This document shows, one piece after another, positions 1 through 4,952 of a DNA stretch of 8,644 nucleotides (positions within the stretch are counted from its first letter, which is position 1; each line of letters begins with the position of its first letter). This stretch comes from Thermoplasmata archaeon. GTDB taxonomy: Archaea; Thermoplasmatota; Thermoplasmata; Thermoplasmatales; Aciduliprofundaceae. The stretch is from assembly GCA_021160945.1 (NCBI GenBank), contig JAGHBQ010000125.1, positions 1 through 8,644 on the forward strand, given 5' to 3'. The position numbers were made by a program, and so were the translations under genes. The notes beneath the pieces are model-generated. The model saw only the letters and a list, made by a program, of their open reading frames with translations. It did no database searches and was not told the origin of the DNA.

Positions 1-63
1 CTGTATAATGTCCTGGATGTTAAATTATTTTGGAATACTACACCATTTACTGCGGAGAAATAA
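1..63 (+). CDS. C-terminal tail of an unidentified protein, cut by the left edge
   Basis: Frame 1 is open from the first base to a TAA at 61-63 and encodes 20 residues ending in WNTTPFTAEK. The composition is protein-like and the next signal is the tRNA promoter, so this is probably the end of a gene that begins outside the window. Frame 3 closes at once. Frame 2 stays open but reads into the tRNA, which makes it unlikely. The fragment is too short to assign to a family. It could also be chance open frame. Confidence 0.45.
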   Translation: MYNVLDVKLFWNTTPFTAEK

Positions 64-73
64 ATTAATATAC
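61..73 (+). promoter_or_regulatory. TATA-like box of the tRNA-Ser gene
   Basis: The AT-only stretch AAATTAATATA (core TTAATATA at 65-72) is centred about 28 bases before the first tRNA base. Archaeal box A sits about 25 bases before the start site, so transcription would begin just 5' of the mature tRNA and leave a leader of a few bases. The element overlaps the stop codon of the upstream reading frame. Assignment is by position and composition only. Confidence 0.55.
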
Positions 74-96
74 CAAATTCTCATATCACATCGAAG

Positions 97-178
97 GCGG
101 GGATGGCCGAGTGGTACGGCGATGGCCTGCTAAGCCATTGGGCTGTTGCCCGCGGGGGTTCGAATCCCCCTCCCCGCG
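97..178 (+). tRNA. trnS: tRNA-Ser, anticodon GCU
   Basis: This is a complete class II cloverleaf without an intron. The acceptor stem pairs GCGGGGA (97-103) with TCCCCGC (171-177). The D stem is GCC/GGC (106-108 and 118-120), with GG at 113-114. The anticodon stem ATGGC/GCCAT (122-126 and 134-138) encloses CTGCTAA, giving GCT at 129-131, which reads AGC and AGU. A long variable arm (GGGC/GCCC, 140-143 and 148-151) and the discriminator G at 178 are serine identity features. The T stem GGGGG/CCCCC (154-158 and 166-170) encloses TTCGAAT. No CCA is encoded, so it must be added by the CCA enzyme. G at 111 corresponds to G15, the archaeosine site, and T at 159 to U54, the TrmY site after pseudouridylation. 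Both modification genes lie in this window. The GC-rich stems fit a thermophile. Confidence 0.97.
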
Positions 179-213
179 CTTCTAAATAGATTTTAAAAAA
201 TCAGCAGAAGTAC

Positions 214-292
214 GCAGGAATATGAAGTAAAGGAAAATTATGAATTTTCCAGCTCTTCTCTGACCTCGAGCATATAGTGAAAAGCATCCTGC
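214..292. other. Nested inverted repeats in the tRNA-srp54 gap; possible structured RNA
   Basis: The 168-base gap (179-346) has no convincing gene. It does contain a perfect 8-bp inverted repeat with a 3-base loop: GGAAAATT at 232-239 and AATTTTCC at 243-250. Around this, GCAGGA at 214-219 pairs with TCCTGC at 287-292, and ATATG at 220-224 pairs with CATAT at 271-275, leaving an 11-base bulge on the right side. Together they could form one branched fold, on either strand, in a possible leader of srp54. It has no strong U-tract, so it is not a typical terminator. Chance pairing in AT-rich DNA is a real alternative. Confidence 0.35.
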
Positions 293-314
293 AATCTATC
301 GCTTACCTAAGAGG

Positions 315-326
315 AAAATTTTAAAT
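315..326 (+). promoter_or_regulatory. Possible TATA box before srp54
   Basis: AAAATTTTAAAT resembles an archaeal TATA box and follows a purine-rich BRE-like GAGG. From here the predicted start site would fall at about 345-349, on the srp54 start codon itself. That would leave the strong Shine-Dalgarno at 329-336 untranscribed. The two signals therefore conflict, and the working promoter may instead lie upstream, for example near the AT-rich TTTTAAAAAA at 191-200. Confidence 0.3.
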
Positions 327-328
327 GT

Positions 329-336
329 GGGAGGTG
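329..336 (+). promoter_or_regulatory. Shine-Dalgarno site of srp54
   Basis: GGGAGGTG matches the archaeal anti-Shine-Dalgarno (complement of GGAGGTGATC) over seven bases. It ends 10 bases before the ATG at 347. It is the strongest ribosome binding site in the window and fixes the srp54 start. It also implies a transcript with a leader rather than a leaderless one. Confidence 0.85.
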
Positions 337-346
337 TTAAAGGTAT

Positions 347-1696
347 ATGCTTGATTCACTAGGCGCATCTCTTCGAGATACTATAAGGAAGATTACGAAG
401 GCAGGGCATGTTGACAGATCTCTCATAAGAGAAGTTGTGAGAGATATTCAAAGAGCACTTTTAAAAGGAGATGTCGAAGTTCATCTAGCTCTAAAATTAT
501 CGAAAAATGTTGAACGCCGCGCTTTGGAGGAAAAACCTCCTTCTGGAATGAGCTACAGAGATTTTCTCATAAAGATAATTTACGAGGAGCTCGTTGCCAT
601 ACTCGGAAAGGAGAAGGAGATAAAATTAAAACCTCAGAAGATTATGCTTGTTGGTCTTTATGGCCAGGGCAAGACCACCACCGCCGGTAAATTAGCTAAA
701 TATTTTCACAATAAAGGCTTGAGTGTTGCCCTTGTGGCATGTGATACTCATAGACCAGCAGCCTATGATCAGCTTAAGCAACTTGGGGAAAAGCTCAACA
801 TCCCTGTATTTGGGATACCTGGAGAGAAAGATGCACGTAAAATCGCCAGAGCGGCGCTCAAAGAAACTAAAGACTTTCAGGTTAAAATCTTCGATACTTC
901 AGGTCGTCATTCTCTGGAGGACGATCTCATAAAGGAGATGGAGGAACTCAAAAAGATAATACAGCCAGATGAGATATTTCTTGTGATGGATGCAACTATT
1001 GGACAGCAGGCAGGTAAGCAGGCGAAGGCATTCCATGATGCGGTTGGGATCACAGGGGTTATCATAACTAAAATGGATGGGAGTGCCAAGGGTGGAGGTG
1101 CTCTGAGCGCAGTGGCCACTACTGGTGCCCCAGTGGTGTTCATAGGAACAGGCGAGCATATAGAGGATCTGGAGCACTTCAACCCCACAAGATTTATATC
1201 TCGTCTTCTGGGGATGGGAGATCTTGAAACCCTTCTTGAGACTGCGAAGCAGCTGGAGTTAGAGGAGGAAAAAGCCGAGAAGGTAATGGAAAAGATGCTC
1301 ACTGGAAAATTCAACCTCAAGGACATGTACGAGGTGTGGGAGCAGATGTCAAAGCCAGGTATCCTTCAGAAGATTCTTTACTCTCTACCCTTTTTTAAGA
1401 TGGGGGAAATAGATAAAAATCTTGTGGAGGAGAGTGAGGAGAAGCTACGAAGATATCGTGTGATTCTAGATTCCATGACCTATGAGGAACTGGAGAATCC
1501 TGAGATAATAAAGGGAAGCAGGATAAAAAGAGTGGCCATAGGAAGTGGAAAAAATGAGCAGGATGTGAGAAATCTGCTTAAAGAGTATCACAGGATGAAG
1601 AAGATGATGAAAGAGATGAGGGGGAACAGAAAGCTGATGAGAGCTCTTAGAAGACAGATGAAGAGTGGGAACATTGATCTTCAGGGATTGTTATGA
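347..1696 (+). CDS. srp54: Signal recognition particle 54 kDa protein (SRP54)
   Basis: This is the GTPase subunit of the archaeal signal recognition particle. With SRP RNA and SRP19 it binds signal sequences as they leave the ribosome and docks with the receptor FtsY at the membrane. At 449 residues it has the normal family length. The N domain covers about residues 1-90. The G domain shows GLYGQGKTTT (103-112, P-loop), DTHRPAA (133-139), DTSGR (183-187), DATIGQQA (215-222), TKMDGSAKGGG (241-251) and GTGEHIEDLEHF (267-278). The M domain (about 315-449) is rich in methionine. It contains the RNA-binding stretch GSRIKRVAIGSG (390-401) followed by LLKEYHRMKKMMKEM. GLYGQGKT and DTSGR differ slightly from the common GLQGSGKT and DTAGR, but all nucleotide-contacting residues are present. 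The start is set by the strong Shine-Dalgarno. The TGA overlaps the next ATG (ATGA), so trmY is very likely co-transcribed and translationally coupled. Confidence 0.97.
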   Translation: MLDSLGASLRDTIRKITKAGHVDRSLIREVVRDIQRALLKGDVEVHLALKLSKNVERRALEEKPPSGMSYRDFLIKIIYEELVAILGKEKEIKLKPQKIMLVGLYGQGKTTTAGKLAKYFHNKGLSVALVACDTHRPAAYDQLKQLGEKLNIPVFGIPGEKDARKIARAALKETKDFQVKIFDTSGRHSLEDDLIKEMEELKKIIQPDEIFLVMDATIGQQAGKQAKAFHDAVGITGVIITKMDGSAKGGGALSAVATTGAPVVFIGTGEHIEDLEHFNPTRFISRLLGMGDLETLLETAKQLELEEEKAEKVMEKMLTGKFNLKDMYEVWEQMSKPGILQKILYSLPFFKMGEIDKNLVEESEEKLRRYRVILDSMTYEELENPEIIKGSRIKRVAIGSGKNEQDVRNLLKEYHRMKKMMKEMRGNRKLMRALRRQMKSGNIDLQGLL

Positions 1697-2265
1697 GAGC
1701 ATTCCTGCTCATAGGTCACAAATTTTCAGGGGATGTTAATCTCAATGATCTTGCGGGCTCTGGAAGAATAGATGTTATTACAAGATGCATAAATGCCGCC
1801 ACATTTCTATCCCATAACATAAGGAGAGATGTTCTTTTCTTTGCATATTTTCCAAAGCTTTATGTGAGATTGAAGATTGATGCCTCAAGAGTGAAATATC
1901 TGAATCCTGATGAGAGAAGCACTGCTGCGCTAATAAGAAATGCAATAGTGAATTACTCTCCTGAAAGGGAGATTCGAACATCTCCAGGATTTTATATAAA
2001 AAAGGCAACTCTTGAGGATATTCTAGATGAGCTTGAAAGTGTGGGAAAGCTATACTATCTTCGTGAAGATGGAGAGGATTTGAGAACTATGGAAATAGAA
2101 AAAGATGCCTCTTTTGTCCTGAGCGATAGTGTGAATCTGAATGATGAAGAAGAGAGAGAAGTCATGAGGAGAGCTGAGGGCATAATTTCTGTGGGGCCAA
2201 AGAGTTTACTCTCTTCACATGTGATCACTATAATCCACAACGAGCTGGACAGGCGAGGATTATGA
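1693..2265 (+). CDS. trmY: tRNA (pseudouridine54-N1)-methyltransferase TrmY
   Basis: TrmY is an archaeal SPOUT-fold enzyme that uses S-adenosylmethionine to methylate N1 of pseudouridine 54 in the tRNA T-loop, giving m1-pseudouridine in place of ribothymidine. The 190-residue length is typical. Family landmarks are the N-terminal FLLIGHKFSG (4-13), then LNDLAGSGRIDVITRCINAA (17-36) and FLSHNIRRDV (38-47). The C-terminal knot region has SVGPKSLLSSHVITIIHNEL (166-185), the part that binds the cofactor in this family. FVLSDSVNLN (141-150) precedes the knot. The start overlaps the srp54 stop by 4 bases (ATGA), and its own stop overlaps the next gene in the same way, so this is the middle gene of a tight operon. 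The T-loop of the tRNA-Ser in this window (TTCGAAT) carries the target position. Other SPOUT enzymes such as Nep1 were considered, but these motifs fit TrmY better. Confidence 0.93.
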   Translation: MRAFLLIGHKFSGDVNLNDLAGSGRIDVITRCINAATFLSHNIRRDVLFFAYFPKLYVRLKIDASRVKYLNPDERSTAALIRNAIVNYSPEREIRTSPGFYIKKATLEDILDELESVGKLYYLREDGEDLRTMEIEKDASFVLSDSVNLNDEEEREVMRRAEGIISVGPKSLLSSHVITIIHNELDRRGL

Positions 2266-3182
2266 TTATTCGGCTTTCCTATGGAACTGCGGTAAAGATG
2301 CAACTAAAAAAAGGAAAACTCATGGCAGAGCCTACAACCGCCTATATAATGGTTGGAGAGAGATGTTTCTCAAACTGCAGTTTCTGTGCTCAGGCCAGAG
2401 ATAGAAGAAAAGAGGGTTATCTTTCTAGAATTCTCTGGATACCGTATCCAGTGGAGATTCTGAGGAAGATAAAAAATTTCTCACGAATATGTTTTCAAAC
2501 TTTAGATTATCCCGGGGTTGTGGATGACCTAATTTATCTGAAATCTCTATTGCCAGATATCCCTGTTTCCGTTTCTATAGTTCCAATAGAGGAGAAGGAT
2601 ATGCTTCTCCTTGCTGACTGGGTTGACACCATAAGCTTTGCTTTGGATGCTGCTAATAAGGAAATATTTGATGAAGTGAAGGGATACAAGGTGGGCAATC
2701 GGTTCACCTGGGAGATGACATGGGGGGCATTGGGAAAGGCCCTTAAAATTTTCAAAAAGGTGAATACCCATCTAATCGTTGGCTTGGGTGAAAGTGATGA
2801 AGACCTTTACCAGGTTATGAAAGAGCTTCGAGATCTCAATATCTCTGTGGGTCTATTCTCATATACTCCACTTTTCGGTGGCTCTTATCCGGATGTCGGA
2901 AGATATCGAGCCATACAGCTTATGCGATACCTTCTTTATCAGGGTTATGATAATTTTGCATCTTTTGAAGATGGAAAAGTTGTTGAGATTAAAATACCGG
3001 AAAAAGCAAAAAGGGCAGTGGAAAGAGGAATACCTTTTATGACCTCTGGATGTCCTGGATGTAATAGGCCATTCTACAACGAGAGACCTGGAGGGCCGAT
3101 ATACAACTTTCCCTACTCCCCCGGAGAGAAGGAAAGATCCCTAGCCATGAAGCAGATTCGCAGTTATCTCAGAAAAATTTAA
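2262..3182 (+). CDS. Biotin-synthase-like radical SAM enzyme, possibly lipoyl synthase subunit LipS2
   Basis: This radical SAM enzyme has 306 residues. The cluster motif C-x3-C-x2-C is C35, C39 and C42 (RCFSNCSFCAQAR), and it places the 4Fe-4S cluster that cleaves S-adenosylmethionine. HLIVGLGESDEDL (170-182) is a typical barrel strand and turn near the cofactor. A second cysteine pair, C264 and C267, sits in SGCPGCNRPFYNERPGG (262-278) and may hold or help hold an auxiliary cluster. The N-terminal LSYGTA and the C-terminal CPxCNRP element resemble archaeal proteins annotated as biotin-synthase-related. Some of these were later described as LipS2, which works with LipS1 to insert sulfur into octanoyl groups. 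The family assignment is solid; LipS2 is my inference from memory of that family, and no LipS1 is in the window. The ATG overlaps the trmY stop (ATGA), with GAGG at 2255-2258 upstream. ATG 2298 is a weaker alternative start. Confidence 0.85.
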   Translation: MIIRLSYGTAVKMQLKKGKLMAEPTTAYIMVGERCFSNCSFCAQARDRRKEGYLSRILWIPYPVEILRKIKNFSRICFQTLDYPGVVDDLIYLKSLLPDIPVSVSIVPIEEKDMLLLADWVDTISFALDAANKEIFDEVKGYKVGNRFTWEMTWGALGKALKIFKKVNTHLIVGLGESDEDLYQVMKELRDLNISVGLFSYTPLFGGSYPDVGRYRAIQLMRYLLYQGYDNFASFEDGKVVEIKIPEKAKRAVERGIPFMTSGCPGCNRPFYNERPGGPIYNFPYSPGEKERSLAMKQIRSYLRKI

Positions 3183-3186
3183 TAAT
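3173..3186 (+). promoter_or_regulatory. Probable promoter of the polymerase gene, giving a leaderless transcript
   Basis: AAAAATTTAATAAT contains a TATA-like core TTTAATAA (3178-3185) centred 26 bases before the ATG at 3208. This is the spacing expected if transcription starts at the start codon. No Shine-Dalgarno is visible between 3187 and 3207, which also fits a leaderless message. The box overlaps the stop codon of the radical SAM gene at 3180-3182. Read-through from the upstream operon remains possible because the gap is only 25 bases. Confidence 0.5.
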
Positions 3187-3207
3187 CTTCCAGAGATATT
3201 TTAGGCT

Positions 3208-3450
3208 ATGAAAAACCTATATTTCAAGATTCTACCTGAGGGGGATATTTTCCCGAATTCAAAAAGGGATAGGATAGAAATGATTGCGGTATATGGAGAC
3301 AAACCACTTATTTTTGAAGGAGAGGAGGAGAATATCCTTAAAAATTTTCTTGATTATTTTTCTAGGTATAATCCTGATCGCATAATAGGATTTAAGCAGG
3401 ATTACGAGGATTTTCCATATCTTGCAGAGAGGACGAAAAAATATGAATAA
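3208..3450 (+). CDS. Family B DNA polymerase, N-terminal piece (degraded exonuclease domain)
   Basis: This 80-residue piece matches the first part of the 3'-5' exonuclease domain of archaeal family B polymerases, from Exo I to Exo II. The usual N-terminal domain of about 130 residues, which carries the uracil-sensing pocket, is absent. An in-frame TAG at 3202-3204 rules out extension upstream on this strand. At Exo I the usual FDIE reads FKIL (residues 6-9), so both metal-binding acids are gone. Exo II reads GFKQDYEDFPYL (61-72) where YNxDxFDxPYL is expected; one aspartate (D68) remains and the asparagine is lost. The piece ends in LAERTKKYE and TAA. The homology continues directly in another frame at 3447, so this is best read as the front of a single gene interrupted by a frameshift. 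Alone it would have no enzymatic activity. Confidence 0.75.
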   Translation: MKNLYFKILPEGDIFPNSKRDRIEMIAVYGDKPLIFEGEEENILKNFLDYFSRYNPDRIIGFKQDYEDFPYLAERTKKYE

Positions 3451-3452
3451 GG
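3445..3452 (+). other. Frameshift junction within the polymerase gene
   Basis: Frame A stops at TAA 3448-3450. Frame B, which carries the rest of the polymerase, is closed upstream by TGA at 3444-3446. The reading must therefore change within codon GAA (3445-3447). If one base is missing here (GAATA for an original GAAATA), the join reads KKYEIRMTLGKNGEEIKL, which lines up without a gap with the Pyrococcus polymerase segment KLGIKLTIGRDGSEPKM. The joined protein would have 581 residues. Slippage on the A6 run at 3436-3441 cannot restore it, because that route meets the TGA. Confidence 0.75.
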
Positions 3453-4952
3453 ATGACTCTTGGAAAAAATGGAGAGGAGATCAAGCTCTCAGGAAAATAC
3501 TTTCGTGGAATAATTTTAAAGAGAACGAAAATACCCGGCAGGGAAAATATAGATTTATTTGCCATAGCATGGAGAGATTTTACAAGACTTCCCACCAAGG
3601 AATTAGATGAGCTGGCAGATTCTCTGGGGATAGAGTTTAAAAGAATACCTCATTTTCGCCTTAGAAAGATGAAGAGAGAAGAGAGAAAGAGCTATCTTAA
3701 AAAGTATGTGGAAGTAATAAAAGATGTTGCTAATGAGCTCATCCCCTTCGAAGAGAGCATTTCTGAGCTCTGCGATATTCCCTTGGAGGAGCAAATCAGG
3801 ATGACAGTAGGCGAACTCGTAGATGTTATTGTTGTTAGAGAGATGAAGAAGAGAGGGATTAAGGAAATCAGAACTGGCGGAGAGAAATGGTATGAGGGAG
3901 GTTATGTATGGCTCAAGGCTCCTGGAGTGTATGAAAATGTCATCTATCTTGATTTTCAAAGCATGTATCCAAACATAATCAAGGCGTGGAACATAAGTCC
4001 AGAGACGGTAAATGTAAAGGAGGGAGAAGAAATTAAGATCGAAGAAAAAAAGTATAGGATAAGAAAAGATATTAGGGGAGTTATTCCCTCTCTGATTGAC
4101 GATTTTTTGGATAGAAGATTGAAAATAAAAGAGATTCTCAAAGATAAATATGATAAAAAGCTGGATGCACAGCAGCGAGCCATAAAGGTGATTACAAATG
4201 CAATGTACGGATACATGGGATGGAGCGGTGCAACTTATTACAACAGATATGCCGCGCAGCTAATTGCAGCCCTCGCAAGATTCTATATTAAAGAGGTGAA
4301 GAAACTAATTGAAGAGATGGGTGGAGATGTAATATATGTGGATACAGATGGCATCCAGTTTACTGGAGTGAATGTTGAAAGTATTCTGAAAAAGATAAAT
4401 GAGAGTTTTCCACTGAATATTGAAGTGGAGAGAGTAGCTCAAAAGGCTGTGTACTGGACGAAAAAGAAGTATGCCCATCTATCAGAGGGAAAGATAGAAG
4501 TTGTAGGGCTTGAATGCATAAGGAAAGATTATCCCCCAATCATCAAGAGAGCACAGAAAGAAATAATAGAAGCGCTCCTCAACAATGAGGTGGATAGGGC
4601 GAGAGAAATAAGACTCTTTTATCGGAACAAAATAAAAAGGGGAGATATAAATCTTGAAGAGCTGGCAACAGTAGAGCAGCTTACCAAAAAACCAGAGGAG
4701 TATGAGAAGGCTACCAAAGCAAGCGTGGCTGCCAAGATTCTTAAGGATAAATTTGGTGTGGAAGTCCATAGGGGCTCTTATCTTTACATTGTTATAGTTA
4801 AAGGCTCTGGAGGACCCACTTACCGAGCGAGACCCATAGAAATGGCATCTATTGAAGATGTGGATATTGATTATTATCTCAAAATTTACGATGATACCAT
4901 CAAGAGAACTTTTGAGCCTTTTAATGTGAGTATAACAAGACAGTGGTTCTAA
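3453..4952 (+). CDS. Family B DNA polymerase, catalytic piece with intact polymerase motifs
   Basis: These 499 residues cover the rest of the exonuclease domain plus palm, fingers and thumb. All polymerase signatures are present. Motif A is DFQSMYPNII (167-176), preceded by YEGGYVWLKAPG. Motif B is AIKVITNAMYGYMG (243-256), with K245, N249, Y252 and G253. Motif C is YVDTDG (295-300). The template-primer motif is KKKYAHL (337-343), followed by GLECIRKDY. At Exo III the expected Y-x3-D reads YLKKY (81-85), so its acid is replaced by tyrosine. The enzyme should therefore polymerise DNA without proofreading. Its overall size resembles archaeal PolB2/Dpo2-type proteins, but those usually have altered palm motifs and this one does not. 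The frame is open from 3447; ATG 3453 lies 2 bases after the first piece's TAA and has no clear ribosome binding site. Either the gene is frameshifted (mutation or sequencing error) or the two parts are made separately. Confidence 0.85.
   Translation: MTLGKNGEEIKLSGKYFRGIILKRTKIPGRENIDLFAIAWRDFTRLPTKELDELADSLGIEFKRIPHFRLRKMKREERKSYLKKYVEVIKDVANELIPFEESISELCDIPLEEQIRMTVGELVDVIVVREMKKRGIKEIRTGGEKWYEGGYVWLKAPGVYENVIYLDFQSMYPNIIKAWNISPETVNVKEGEEIKIEEKKYRIRKDIRGVIPSLIDDFLDRRLKIKEILKDKYDKKLDAQQRAIKVITNAMYGYMGWSGATYYNRYAAQLIAALARFYIKEVKKLIEEMGGDVIYVDTDGIQFTGVNVESILKKINESFPLNIEVERVAQKAVYWTKKKYAHLSEGKIEVVGLECIRKDYPPIIKRAQKEIIEALLNNEVDRAREIRLFYRNKIKRGDINLEELATVEQLTKKPEEYEKATKASVAAKILKDKFGVEVHRGSYLYIVIVKGSGGPTYRARPIEMASIEDVDIDYYLKIYDDTIKRTFEPFNVSITRQWF

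Noticed and set aside
222..292. C/D box small RNA in the gap before srp54
   Set aside because: A CTGA D-like box is present at 260-263, but no good RUGAUGA box is found at suitable spacing.
238..304. Small minus-strand gene of about 22 codons ending LEVREELENS
   Set aside because: The frame is closed by TAG upstream and has no good start or ribosome binding site. It is too short to support as a gene, although the translation looks protein-like.
907..1326. Minus-strand open frame of 139 codons inside srp54
   Set aside because: Serine- and isoleucine-rich shadow of the conserved SRP54 G domain, with no motif or ribosome binding site.
2262..3182. RaSEA, the radical SAM partner of ArcS
   Set aside because: The sequence resembles biotin-synthase-like enzymes with a C-terminal CPxC element. 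I see no Elp3-like features expected of RaSEA, and it is in a different operon from arcS.
3436..3441. A6 run as a programmed frameshift or transcriptional slippage site
   Set aside because: Adding one A or slipping back one base here leads to TGA at 3444-3446, so it cannot join the two polymerase frames.
3422..3610. Plus-strand frame of 62 codons across the polymerase frameshift
   Set aside because: It is the third frame over the junction. Its product does not match the polymerase, whereas the other two frames align on either side.
3208..4952. Natural split polymerase of the Methanothermobacter type
   Set aside because: That split lies elsewhere, within the polymerase region, with two sizeable subunits. 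Here the break is in the exonuclease domain and the first piece is only 80 residues without its N-terminal domain.
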